This document shows, one piece after another, positions 50,859 through 60,335 of a stretch of DNA of 64,000 nt. The stretch comes from Bernardetia sp. GTDB lineage: Bacteria > Bacteroidota > Bacteroidia > Cytophagales > Bernardetiaceae. Below the pieces are notes generated by a model. The model was not told the origin of the DNA. It saw only the letters and a program-made list of their open reading frames with translations, and did not search any database. The stretch spans positions 62,001 through 126,000 of the forward strand of contig JAHDBD010000011.1 in NCBI GenBank assembly GCA_020630575.1. The letters run 5' to 3'. Both the position numbers and the translations under genes were made by a program. Within the stretch, counting starts at the first letter, position 1; each line of letters begins with the position of its first letter.

Positions 50859-50894
50859 AAGCCATTCCATCTTTTTGATAGAATGGCTTTTTTT
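50859..50894 (+). terminator. Terminator of ald
   Basis: AAGCCATTC (50859-50867) pairs with GAATGGCTT (50881-50889), then T5. Confidence 0.85.
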
Positions 50895-50925
50895 ATAGCC
50901 TATATATTTCTAATTTTAGTCAGAA

Positions 50926-53544
50926 TTATTCAGAAAGAATAAATTTTCTTAAAGCTGCACCATCTACAGTTTCTATTTTAAGCTGATACATTCCTCCTGT
51001 GAGTTTATCTACATAAATTTTATAACGACTAGAAGATATATATTCTACTTTTAAATCAATTTCTCTTCCAATAGCATCAATTAATGTAAATTTAGGTGTT
51101 CTATTTGGATAAGTAGTTCCAAAATCTACAAAGAAAATACCATTATTGGGATTTGGAAATAAAGTAAGACTACGAAGTTCGATAGGTTCTTCTATAGCAG
51201 TAATTTGTCGATTGAAAATTATACTAGAAGAAATTGAACTACAACCTACTTCGGAAATAACTAAAAGACTATATTCTCCGTCTTCTGTTGGTTTATATGT
51301 TTCTTCAAAAGCATTTTCGATAGCTTCTCCATCTTTTAACCATTGGTAGCTTATTGATTCTGTGCTTGTTACAGAACTAGTAAAGATAGTATTATCCACT
51401 AATTCAATAGATAATATAGGTTGTGGTAGTGTTATGATTTCTATTTCATTCGAACGAGCTGTACAGCCTGCTGCTGTCGTAACTTCAGCTGTGTATTTTC
51501 CTGCTTGTGTTACAGTATAATTTTTTTCATTAGCAAAAGCTAAAATAACACCATCTTTTCTCCAACGAATTTTTGGACTTCCTGCAAAATCTGAATTAAT
51601 TTCTAGTTGTAATCCAAATGGTTGAGATTCACAAAAAACAGTTTGTTGAGGTTGGTTCAATTCAAAAGTTGCATTTTCAACACATTCTACATTCAAAATA
51701 ACTTGTCTTCTTTGAAGTCTAAGGTTGGGTAGAGCTGGATTGGTAACAAAGGCAGTATAAATTCCTGCATCTGAAATTTGTACTCTATTTAGTGTTAGCA
51801 TTTGAAGTGTAGAAATATCTTGTCCATCTTTTAACCATTGATATTGATTTCCATTTCCTAATGTCTGGACACTAAAAGAAATAGATTGATTGACAGTTGA
51901 TAAAATATCTTGTTCTTCATTGATAAGAGCTTGAGGAGCATAATCAAAAAATTGTAAATTACGATTTGCGTAAGGCAATAAATCATCAAATTCTAAGCTG
52001 TTTTCAGACACACGCAATACACCTAAATTAGATAACTGTGTAATCTCAGTAGGAATAGATGTTAGTTGGTTTGTATTTACTTCTAAAATAGTAATAGCAC
52101 TCATATTATTCATTGCTATTGGTAAATTAGCAATAAAATTGCGATTCGCATACAACTCTCTCAGCTTTACAAGATTTTTAATAGAGTTTGGAAGTTCTGA
52201 AAGTTCATTATCACTAACATTGAGAACTAATAATTCACTCAAACTTCCTAAAGTAATAGGAAGTGAGCTAAATTTATTATCATTGATATAAAGATTTTGT
52301 AGACTAGACAAATTACCAATTTCAGTAGGTAAAGCATCTAAATTATTTCTTGAAAGCCAAAGAGCTTGAAGAGTAGTGAGTTTGCCAAAAGAAGATGGAA
52401 CAGCACCTTCAAAGTTGTTTTTATCTAGGTCTAGATAAGTAAGTTGGGCAAGTTCTCCTATTGTGATAGGAATTTGTCCCTCCAGTTTATTATCAAAAAA
52501 GCTCAAGTAGCGTAGTTCTGAAAATAAACCTGCGTCAAAAACCTCTGGGAGATTTCCTGTAAGATTACGTTTCGATAAATCTAATTCTCTTACTTTATTG
52601 CCTCTTAATGTTACGCCTTCCCAAGTAGCAACTGGGTCATTTAAGTTCCAAGGAGTTATCCAATTTGTTCCTCCTGTTTGGTCGTGAATTTCTACTAATG
52701 CTAATGAATCAAATATATCTACAAAACCTTCTACATTTAGGCTAATTGTATGACGTTGCAAAATCAGTTGTGTAGCTTGTGTATTTGTTATTCTACAATA
52801 ATATGCTCCTGCATCATTTGGAGTTACATTTGTGACTGTTAGAGTAGAGTTTGTTTGTCCTGCTAAAATTGTATTATCCTTAAACCATTGATAGCTATTA
52901 AAATTACCTGCAGTTTCTGAATAAAATGTAACTGATTCTCCTTGTAGAATAGTAGTGTCTTTTACAGCATAAATTTTTGCTTGAGGAGAATAGATAAAGG
53001 AAGGAATTATGTCGACAAAGCCTTCTGCTGACCCAAAATCCAATCTATTATTTCCAATATTCATTTGAAAATTAGATTCATTGATTCTAGAAAAATTACG
53101 AACTGAATTAGGAAGTGTTCCTGTTAGATTATTGTCATTTAGATCTAATGTAACAACAGAACCATACGCTATCTCAACACCTTGCCAAGTAGAAACTGGA
53201 GTAGTCAAATCCCAAGAAACAAACCAATTATCTCCTCCAGTTCTAGTATAAATATCTACTAAAATAAGCGAATCGTTTCTGCCAATATAATAAGGCTCAT
53301 TTGCACTTGTCATGTAAATATAACCTAACTGACCAGAAAAAGTAGCATTCCCAATTTGAGGAGAAACAATTGCTTCACCTAGTACACCAAAGTTTTGAAA
53401 GTTACCCGAACTGCTTGCTCCTCCTCCTCCAGATACTACACTAGCAGGTTGTTGGAATGTGTTTTGAGAATAACAAAAGTCAATATGTACACAAAAAGTA
53501 AAAAAAATGAGGAGATAAATCCTGTAAATAGTAGATGTGTTCAT
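50926..53544 (-). CDS. Large T9SS cargo protein with LRR and Ig-like domains
   Basis: The 872-residue secreted protein has a signal peptide (1-27) and a serine/glycine-rich N-terminus (SVVSGGGGASSSG). A short LRR segment follows near 125-165 (LDLNDNNLTGTLPNSV), then an Ig-like domain at ~195-270 (NSTLTVTNVTPNDAGAYYC). A main block of about nine leucine-rich repeats lies at ~300-530 (LSRNNLDALPTEIGNLSSLQ), followed by two or three further Ig-like units. The end is a type A sorting domain from ~790 (LFPNPNNGIFFVDFG to KFILSE). It is likely surface-exposed, binding another cell or a polymer. Regular LRRs of the LPxxIGxLxxL type resemble plant and ROCO repeats. Confidence 0.88.
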   Translation of the reverse strand: MNTSTIYRIYLLIFFTFCVHIDFCYSQNTFQQPASVVSGGGGASSSGNFQNFGVLGEAIVSPQIGNATFSGQLGYIYMTSANEPYYIGRNDSLILVDIYTRTGGDNWFVSWDLTTPVSTWQGVEIAYGSVVTLDLNDNNLTGTLPNSVRNFSRINESNFQMNIGNNRLDFGSAEGFVDIIPSFIYSPQAKIYAVKDTTILQGESVTFYSETAGNFNSYQWFKDNTILAGQTNSTLTVTNVTPNDAGAYYCRITNTQATQLILQRHTISLNVEGFVDIFDSLALVEIHDQTGGTNWITPWNLNDPVATWEGVTLRGNKVRELDLSKRNLTGNLPEVFDAGLFSELRYLSFFDNKLEGQIPITIGELAQLTYLDLDKNNFEGAVPSSFGKLTTLQALWLSRNNLDALPTEIGNLSSLQNLYINDNKFSSLPITLGSLSELLVLNVSDNELSELPNSIKNLVKLRELYANRNFIANLPIAMNNMSAITILEVNTNQLTSIPTEITQLSNLGVLRVSENSLEFDDLLPYANRNLQFFDYAPQALINEEQDILSTVNQSISFSVQTLGNGNQYQWLKDGQDISTLQMLTLNRVQISDAGIYTAFVTNPALPNLRLQRRQVILNVECVENATFELNQPQQTVFCESQPFGLQLEINSDFAGSPKIRWRKDGVILAFANEKNYTVTQAGKYTAEVTTAAGCTARSNEIEIITLPQPILSIELVDNTIFTSSVTSTESISYQWLKDGEAIENAFEETYKPTEDGEYSLLVISEVGCSSISSSIIFNRQITAIEEPIELRSLTLFPNPNNGIFFVDFGTTYPNRTPKFTLIDAIGREIDLKVEYISSSRYKIYVDKLTGGMYQLKIETVDGAALRKFILSE

Positions 53545-53855
53545 AAAATAATAGAAATAAAATTATAGTAAAAAAATAGATAGAGAAGGAAAACATACCA
53601 ATTATATATAATATAATCTATTTCTGATAACGTACAGTATCTTTTATAGGTTACTGCTCTAAAAGCGAACTGTTTTGATATAATGTATAGAGCTATATAA
53701 ATATAGTTTGTTTTGGTATATATTTAGAAAAAAAAGATTTGATAACTTATATTATAAAAAATAATAATTAAAAATATAATTATTTAATATAAGGATAAAT
53801 GTATAGACTTTGATGCAAATTTTAATTGTGGCAAATTTACATAAAAAATGAAGTC
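53545..53855. other. AT-rich spacer
   Basis: No gene is seen. A minus-strand -7-like TAAATTTG lies at 53832-53839, next to the end of the ferredoxin gene, about 290 bases before the LRR gene. The TA-rich tract 53600-53780 shows no clear structure. Confidence 0.4.
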
Positions 53856-54977
53856 TTATTCTTTTTCCAAATCAGAATTATTACCATTTTCAGAAGTGTC
53901 TTCTAATTTTGGTAGTTTCTTTTCTGTATCTATTTTAGTAACTTGATTTTCAGATTTTTGTTTGGGTAATTTAATCTTTATGATATTTTTTTTGTCTTCC
54001 AACGACTTTTGAGTTTCATTTGTTGGCTTATTTGAATTTGTAGGGTTGGGAATTTTTATCTTGATTATTTTTTTTTGCTCAGTTTTTGCTTCTTGCGTCT
54101 CTTTCTCTTTTTTCGCTTCATTTTTAGAAGATAGATTTTTATTTTGTGTGGATTGTTTTTTTGGAGTAGGTAATTTTATCTTAATTGGTTTTATCTTAGC
54201 TTTATCGCTTGTGTTTTTCTCTTCTTTTTGTTGTTCTGTTTTTAATGGTGCAGCAATTTTTTTAATTTTAATAGTAGGTTTCTTAATTGTTTTATCTTCT
54301 TCTGACTGAACCGTTGGAGTTATTTTTATTTTTTGAGTAGGTTTAGAAACAGTTGTTTTGACTGCTTTTTTAACTGCCTTTTTAGCTTGAAAATCGTCCC
54401 ATTCTTTTTGTTTTTGAGTAGCTTCTTCTTGGGTAAGATTTCCAAATTCATAATTCATCTTAGTAATATCAGTTTCACTAAAATCAAATTCTTTGGTCAT
54501 GGTTAGGCATTCTGTGGGACAAACAACTGTACACAATCCACAAAAACAACATTTTGCCATATCAATATCAAACTTGGCAGCATAAAAGCGAATAGGTGAA
54601 CCATCAGAAGCTCTTCCCACTTGCTCAGTTCCACGAATAGCATCAATTTCGATGCAATTTACAGGACACACTTCCACACATTTGTTACAGACAATACAAT
54701 CCTCAATTTCATTATGCAGTTTATATCTTCCGTTATCAGGAATCGGCATCATCTCGTGAGGATACAAATTTGTTACAATTCCTAGATTTGAACTATCAGT
54801 AGCATCAAAAGGTTGATTTTTGGTAGCATTTGCATTTCCACTTGTGTTGTGTTCTGTTTTAGCTAAACTTTGTATAGATTTTTGAAAATGCTCCCATGTC
54901 ATACTCAAACCTTTTGCTGTTGTTTGAGTGGCTTCTTTTAGGTCTTTCAAGTAGGTGTTTTTGCTTTCTTTGCTCAT
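53856..54977 (-). CDS. nuoI: NuoI-like 8Fe ferredoxin with long lysine-rich tail
   Basis: Residues ~85-180 are the complex I subunit NuoI type: CIVCNKCVEVCPVNC and CCFCGLCTVVCPTEC supply two 4Fe-4S clusters (Cys94, 97, 100, 104 and 143, 146, 149, 153), followed by FDFSETD and FGNLTQEE. The following ~190 residues are a low-complexity tail with repeated KIKIP/IKIKLP segments every 30-35 residues, separated by Lys/Glu/Gln/Asn stretches. NuoI is normally 160-230 residues, so this tail is unusual. Other nuo genes are not adjacent here. A role in complex I, or as a stand-alone electron carrier, is inferred from the core. Confidence 0.8.
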   Translation of the reverse strand: MSKESKNTYLKDLKEATQTTAKGLSMTWEHFQKSIQSLAKTEHNTSGNANATKNQPFDATDSSNLGIVTNLYPHEMMPIPDNGRYKLHNEIEDCIVCNKCVEVCPVNCIEIDAIRGTEQVGRASDGSPIRFYAAKFDIDMAKCCFCGLCTVVCPTECLTMTKEFDFSETDITKMNYEFGNLTQEEATQKQKEWDDFQAKKAVKKAVKTTVSKPTQKIKITPTVQSEEDKTIKKPTIKIKKIAAPLKTEQQKEEKNTSDKAKIKPIKIKLPTPKKQSTQNKNLSSKNEAKKEKETQEAKTEQKKIIKIKIPNPTNSNKPTNETQKSLEDKKNIIKIKLPKQKSENQVTKIDTEKKLPKLEDTSENGNNSDLEKE

Positions 54978-55037
54978 TTTTAAGATTATCTTATTATTTA
55001 TTCTGGTGGTGATGTAAAAAGTAGGATAGGTTTATTT

Positions 55038-55061
55038 GTCGTTGGCAGCGACACCTACAAC
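55038..55061. repeat. Dispersed hairpin repeat
   Basis: GTCGTTGGCAGCGACACC plus TACAAC: read on the minus strand the arms GTTGTAGG and CCAACGAC pair with one mismatch and one G-T pair. Same family as 9922, 19802 and 32651. It lies in the gap between the triple-TIR gene and the ferredoxin gene. Confidence 0.5.
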
Positions 55062-55145
55062 ATCTAATATTTCCATTTTCAGTGTTCCAATAATTTACCA
55101 AAAAACAAAACATGATAAAATATAATACTTTTTAGAATACCCTTT

Positions 55146-58100
55146 TTATTCTGATATGACTGTTTGTTTCTTTTTGATGTTTATGTTTTTGAAAAATTTG
55201 TATAACTGCCAAACAAGAGGAGCAAGCCAAATAATAAAAAACACGATATAAAATAGAGGTGTCTCTATTAAATCACCGAAAGGCACTACAAGAATAAGTA
55301 ATAGTACTGTCCACCAAAATAAGAAATTAGTAATTAAATTTAATTTGTCTTTTTGCTTAAATGCAACAAAAATAGTAAATATATATAAAATAAAGATATA
55401 AAACAGTAATAAAAAGCTAGAAATTATAAGGAAATAATTTGAACCTCCTCCAGTTCCTCCATTTAGTTCTATAACTACTCCCACCAAAAAGAAACCTCCT
55501 AGGATAATAGCAGGAATGTACATTCTCAAAATAGTTAGGCTATATTTGGCTTTTTGATAGGTATATAATACATATTGATGAATTAAAGTTCTTAAAAGAT
55601 AAATAAACGGAAAAATTAATAAAACAAAATAAGTAGACAAATCACTTTCAAAGGATAATTTTGTTATAGAAAAAACAATAAAAAATGAAATTGTGGAAAC
55701 TAAAATTCCTATCCAATCAGCAAAATAGTTGAAGTTGCGTTGAGAAAATTCTTTAGCTGCTTTTTCAGTGGCAAACCACGTAATGCCTACCACTAACCAT
55801 ATAAAAATATTTATTCCTCCAAAAACCTTAGAAAGCGTATTGGTAAAGCCTTCAGCACGATTTGTATAATGAAACAGTAAGAGTAAAAATATAGCTAAAA
55901 AAACAGTTACTATTGTATAAAGAATGCCATTGAAGTAGAGTTTTCTTTTTAAATCTTGTATTCCAAAAAATGCTCCTGCAATAATTAAAGAAATTCCAGA
56001 AGAAAATGCCACAGGAATAATATAATTATCCGTCATAATAAAGAAAAACCATCCTACTCCAATAAAGAAACCAACAAATAAGTAAATAATAATTTTGAAA
56101 TATTTTTGCGCCAAAAAGAGCATATTCATATAGTTTAATACCAAAATACTCATCAAAAAGACAGTCAAAAATAAAATTCCTTTAGCTATCATATCAGCTA
56201 CCTCTGATGGTACTTGTCTATAATCATCTAATTTAGCTACTTGATAATGTATTTTTTCTTCAGCAGACAATGGTGGTATTTTTTCTAAAGTAGATTGTAT
56301 TTTACTAGGAAAAGCAAAAATATAGGCTGTATTATAATTGTAAGCTACTGCATAATTAGAGTCAAGGTATGAAAAATGAGTATATTTAGGAAAATCATAA
56401 GTGATAATAGTAGAATCCTTCTTTTTATCTTTTACGAGTCTCCAAGCATCATCTTCGTCATTTATCAAAACATGCTCTTCAAGTATAAAACTTGTCTTTC
56501 TATCAATAATAGTTTTCTCAAAGTACTTTATTCCTCTTTTTTGTTGCCATATATTTTTTATCTTCTTATAGAGTTTGTCTTGAGAATCCCAATCAATATC
56601 ATTTCCATTATAATAACTGATTTTGTTTCCTAATGTATCGAAAAGTGTAAATCCTGTTGGGTAATAATCTGTATTTACTCCCCCTTCTATTGCTACACTA
56701 AAAAGACTATCATTCGATTCTATAAAACTTAGCTTAATGTCTTGTTGTGTTATGTTATCTTTTTGAATAGCTCTGATTTTATTGCCGTTTTTGTCAAAAA
56801 AACTAATTTTATCATCATCAGAATGAGTTATGATATAATTTCCATCATCTGATAGGGCTACAAAATAAGGTTCTATAATATTTTGATGATGAGTATAATT
56901 TATCTCTAAGTCTGCATTTAACAGAGAAAGGTTATTGATTTTGCTTTGATACTCATTCGATTTATTATCTGTAATAGTTTTGATAAACTGTCCTTGTCCA
57001 TTAAACAAACTTAACCCATCATGCCCCACTGTAATAAAACGAGATTTATTTGTAGCCCAAACGATTGATAGTATAGAATCCTCTGCTTTTAATTCTGTAA
57101 AAATAGGCTCATCAGTAGGAAAAATATTTGCGTCTTCTATTATATGATATAGGTTTTTTACTGCTACTAATGAAACTTTTCCATTTACTTTATAGGCTTC
57201 ATGGGCAAGTTGTAAGGCTCTATCAGGCGAAGTTTCTAACATATCCTTAGACTCAAAAACTAAATTTTTGATAGCTAACTCTTGTTGATGTTTGTAGGAT
57301 TTGTACCACTGAGAACCTGCAAGCATTGCCACAGCCAATATAATTGCTATTGCTGCAATAGCAATTTGCTTGTTTCTTTCAATAGCTCGTTTAACTTTTC
57401 CTTCTTGATTTAGGCTTTCTTTTAGAAACTCTTCTTGCAGTTGAGTTACTAAAGGAATTTTTTGATTTTCTTTTGCTCCTTCTATCCATTCATTTGCAAG
57501 TAGCAGCTCATTTCCACGTAATAAAAAATCATTATTCTTATCAAAATAAGCCCACTCCATCGCTTCATTTTGCCATTTTGTATGCGCCTGTACGTGTTCT
57601 CGGTCTGTATCAAGAGTACGCAAAATTTCGGTAAACTGATTATCAAATTTTGTAGTATTTGTTCTAAAATCTATCCATTGAACAGCCGAAAGTGCGCCAT
57701 GTAATTCGTCCGTATTTATTTCTCTATATAATAAAGTAACAAAACGCTTTCCTAATTTTTGAGCATATTCTACCTCGTCAGCACAATAAGGTGATAAAAT
57801 AGATTCAGGCGAAAGGATAAAGACTATGTTATCAGCATTTTGTATTCCTTCATAAATTTCTTTTTGAAAATCTGCTCCTGATGCAATACTTTCTTGGTCA
57901 AACCACGTTGTTTTTCCTGCAATCTGTAAACTCTCATTTATCTTTCTGGCAATATCTCCATCTGTTCTGGAATAAGAAACAAAAACATCTGTTCGCTCAG
58001 AACTGCTTTTGGCTTGACTTTCTTTTATAAAATCTTCGTGAATAGATAGAGGCAATTGTGTTTCTCTTTTTTGACCAATCTTTAGCCATATTTTAGCTTG

Positions 58101-59354
58101 TTCTAAGTTATGTCCACGCAAAAGCATAGAGGCATTTTTATTTTGACGCTCCCATTTTAAAGCCTGTGTAAGCAAAATTTTATGACGCTCTATATATTCA
58201 TTGTCGTTGTCAAGAATTTCTAAAAGCTCATCTATATCTTTTTCAAAATCAGTTTTTTCATTTTTAGAAAGAGTTATACCCTCCCTATTATCTGTCAAAT
58301 CTATGTATTGAATATCTTTCAAAATGAGAGGAAACTCACTTTCGTCTATTTTTTCTAAACGTAAAGGAATAATTCTCTTATTCAAAGAAATAGCGTATTC
58401 CAATTCTTCTATACAATATTTTGACTCCAAAGATTCTTTTGTAATCAGAAAAATTAAATTATTAGCTCCTTCTACTCCTTTTTTGATAGCTTTATGAAAA
58501 TCAACACCTGAATTTAGGTCGTTTACATGTGTCCAAGACGTATATCCATACAAGGCAAGCATATAAATAACTTGCTCTCTTTTCACGCTGTTGCCTTCTT
58601 TTTCTTTTTCGGCAGAAGCAATAAAAACGTCTGTTTGAAGGTTATTTGCATTCTTTTTTGCTTCTGAAATAAAACGAGCATGCAAATCAGAAGGAAAACA
58701 AGGAGGTTGAGTAGAATCAAAACGATTAAATAGCCATTCTTCAGCTTGTTTTCTTTCATTTGCTACCAGTAAGTGCATCGAATTGTGATGGTTCTTTTCC
58801 CATTCAATGGCTCTAAAAAGAATTTCTGTATGCCTTTGTACATATTCTTTTTCCTGCTCTAATAAAGAAAGCACACCTTTAAAGCCTGTATCAAAATCAT
58901 CAATGTTTTCATATTCTGTTTGGTCTTTATTTTCTTCCCATTTTTGACGCATATACACCCAGTTTATTTTTCCAATAGCAGGGTGCATCCTATCCCAAAC
59001 TTCTTTTGTAGTAGGTTCAATATGAAGAATTGGAATAATTCGTTTTCCTCTTTTTATAGCCAAATCAATTTCTTTTCGGCAATAAGGAGATTTTACAGCG
59101 TGAGGAGCAATCACAAAAATAAAGTTGTGAGCCGTTTCTATACCTTCATCGATTTGATGTTGAAAATCTACACCTAAAGGAATATTATTTTGGTCAAACC
59201 AAACTTTGTATCCTTTTTCAGTAAGCTCTTCGCATAATTTAGTAGCAAAAGCCTTTGATTCGGCTCTTCCATACGAAATAAAAACATCATTAAAACGAGT
59301 ATCTAGACTATCTTCTAATTTATCTAAAGTAGTTGGAGGAGTAATATTGCTCAT
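55146..59354 (-). CDS. Triple-TIR membrane protein with beta-rich and multi-pass C-terminal domains
   Basis: The 1402-residue protein. Three copies of a ~215-residue module lie at about 20-235, 238-447 and 452-650. Each has a TIR domain plus a helical linker ending in LLRGxxLxxAxxWL and FIxES-like sequence. TIR box 1 is DVFISYGR and DVFVSYSR in modules 1 and 3; module 2 is altered (DVFIAS). The Glu at the NADase catalytic position is kept: Glu95 (SPYCRKE), Glu317 (SKYCIEE) and Glu527 (SPYCADE). A membrane helix at ~663-680 is followed by TSPDRALQLAHEAYKVNG, typical of TIR-WD40 proteins, a beta-rich region to ~1060, then about ten membrane segments. No NACHT/STAND ATPase is present. It lies 71 bases after ftsE and has no clear promoter of its own. 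Possible roles are stress signalling, or NAD-depleting defence. Confidence 0.85.
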   Translation of the reverse strand: MSNITPPTTLDKLEDSLDTRFNDVFISYGRAESKAFATKLCEELTEKGYKVWFDQNNIPLGVDFQHQIDEGIETAHNFIFVIAPHAVKSPYCRKEIDLAIKRGKRIIPILHIEPTTKEVWDRMHPAIGKINWVYMRQKWEENKDQTEYENIDDFDTGFKGVLSLLEQEKEYVQRHTEILFRAIEWEKNHHNSMHLLVANERKQAEEWLFNRFDSTQPPCFPSDLHARFISEAKKNANNLQTDVFIASAEKEKEGNSVKREQVIYMLALYGYTSWTHVNDLNSGVDFHKAIKKGVEGANNLIFLITKESLESKYCIEELEYAISLNKRIIPLRLEKIDESEFPLILKDIQYIDLTDNREGITLSKNEKTDFEKDIDELLEILDNDNEYIERHKILLTQALKWERQNKNASMLLRGHNLEQAKIWLKIGQKRETQLPLSIHEDFIKESQAKSSSERTDVFVSYSRTDGDIARKINESLQIAGKTTWFDQESIASGADFQKEIYEGIQNADNIVFILSPESILSPYCADEVEYAQKLGKRFVTLLYREINTDELHGALSAVQWIDFRTNTTKFDNQFTEILRTLDTDREHVQAHTKWQNEAMEWAYFDKNNDFLLRGNELLLANEWIEGAKENQKIPLVTQLQEEFLKESLNQEGKVKRAIERNKQIAIAAIAIILAVAMLAGSQWYKSYKHQQELAIKNLVFESKDMLETSPDRALQLAHEAYKVNGKVSLVAVKNLYHIIEDANIFPTDEPIFTELKAEDSILSIVWATNKSRFITVGHDGLSLFNGQGQFIKTITDNKSNEYQSKINNLSLLNADLEINYTHHQNIIEPYFVALSDDGNYIITHSDDDKISFFDKNGNKIRAIQKDNITQQDIKLSFIESNDSLFSVAIEGGVNTDYYPTGFTLFDTLGNKISYYNGNDIDWDSQDKLYKKIKNIWQQKRGIKYFEKTIIDRKTSFILEEHVLINDEDDAWRLVKDKKKDSTIITYDFPKYTHFSYLDSNYAVAYNYNTAYIFAFPSKIQSTLEKIPPLSAEEKIHYQVAKLDDYRQVPSEVADMIAKGILFLTVFLMSILVLNYMNMLFLAQKYFKIIIYLFVGFFIGVGWFFFIMTDNYIIPVAFSSGISLIIAGAFFGIQDLKRKLYFNGILYTIVTVFLAIFLLLLFHYTNRAEGFTNTLSKVFGGINIFIWLVVGITWFATEKAAKEFSQRNFNYFADWIGILVSTISFFIVFSITKLSFESDLSTYFVLLIFPFIYLLRTLIHQYVLYTYQKAKYSLTILRMYIPAIILGGFFLVGVVIELNGGTGGGSNYFLIISSFLLLFYIFILYIFTIFVAFKQKDKLNLITNFLFWWTVLLLILVVPFGDLIETPLFYIVFFIIWLAPLVWQLYKFFKNINIKKKQTVISE

Positions 59355-59425
59355 AAGTAAGTTTTATTTTTTTTGAAAATACTCACTTTTGAGAAAGAAA
59401 ACAATGAGTTTATCGAAAAAAGCTT

Positions 59426-60133
59426 CTAATCGGTCATTTTCTTGATAACTAAACTTTTATCAATATCTTTTACTTCTCCTTCTTCACAATAAAAAACTCG
59501 TGCAGGGTGTTTTTTTAAGAAATTATGATGATGTGTTGCCATCAGAACAGCTGTTCCTGTTTTATTGATTTCAACAAAAACATTTAGAATATCATTTGCA
59601 ATAGTTGGATCAAGATTTCCTGTGGGTTCGTCTGCCAAAACAATCAAAGGGTCGTTGAGTAACGCCCTAGCAATGGCGACACGTTGCTGTTCTCCTCCTG
59701 AAAGCTGATGAGGCATTTTGTACATAAGTTCGTCAATGCCTACTTGTTTCAAAATTTGGTCTATTCGGTGCTGAATGGCTACTTTATCTGTCCAACCTGT
59801 TGCCTGCATTACGAAGGCTAGGTTTTCAAAAACACTACGGTCTGTAAATAATTGAAAATCTTGAAAAACAATTCCTATTTTTCGTCTAAGAAACGGTATT
59901 TCAGAAGGCTGTAAATGATTGACACGATAACCAGCCACTACAATTTCGCCCTTTTCGACAGGCAAATCAGCGTACAACGCCTTCAAAATAGTAGATTTTC
60001 CACTTCCTGTTTTTCCTATTAAATAAACAAATTCGCCACTAGCTACTTCCAAATTTACATTTTGAAAAATAGTTCGACTTTCTTGTGCTAAAAGTACTTC
60101 CTGCATACTGGCTACTGAAAAAGGTTTTGTCAT
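59426..60133 (-). CDS. ftsE: Cell-division ABC ATPase FtsE
   Basis: The 235-residue ATPase works with FtsX at the septum to activate wall hydrolases. Walker A is GKTGSGKSTILKAL at residues 39-52, the Q-loop IGIVFQDFQLF, the signature LSGGEQQRVAIARAL, Walker B LIVLADEPTGNLDP and the switch MATHHH. The sequence VFENLAFVMQATGW is typical of FtsE. ftsX is not adjacent, which is common in Bacteroidota. A short tandem repeat lies directly upstream of the start. Confidence 0.9.
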   Translation of the reverse strand: MTKPFSVASMQEVLLAQESRTIFQNVNLEVASGEFVYLIGKTGSGKSTILKALYADLPVEKGEIVVAGYRVNHLQPSEIPFLRRKIGIVFQDFQLFTDRSVFENLAFVMQATGWTDKVAIQHRIDQILKQVGIDELMYKMPHQLSGGEQQRVAIARALLNDPLIVLADEPTGNLDPTIANDILNVFVEINKTGTAVLMATHHHNFLKKHPARVFYCEEGEVKDIDKSLVIKKMTD

Positions 60134-60140
60134 TTTTTTA

Positions 60141-60173
60141 GGAATTGGGGATTAGGAAATGGGTATTGGGAAA
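60141..60173. repeat. GGGGATTAGGAAATGGG-type short tandem repeat
   Basis: Four to five degenerate heptamer-like units (GGAATTGGGGATTAGGAAAT and following) begin 8 bases upstream of the ftsE start. In the ftsE sense this reads CCCAATACCCATTTCC, the same orientation as at the permease and cobS starts. A minus-strand -7-like box, TAGTTTTG, lies further upstream at 60254-60261. Confidence 0.6.
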
Positions 60174-60335
60174 TTTCAGTTAAATATTAGCTAGTTTACC
60201 TTCTAAAAGAAAGGAATCTAAAAATGATTTTAATTTATCAAATTCTTTTTTTTCAAAACTATAATCAGATTCTCTTTATCCGTGTTCTGTGTGCCATAAA
60301 ACTTAATTTATTTGTATTCTTAAACAACTTCTATT

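Noticed and set aside
55038..55061. CRISPR-like repeat suspected from GTTGG/CACC motifs at several places
   Set aside because: Copies are isolated and scattered over the window, with no regular spacers and no cas genes.
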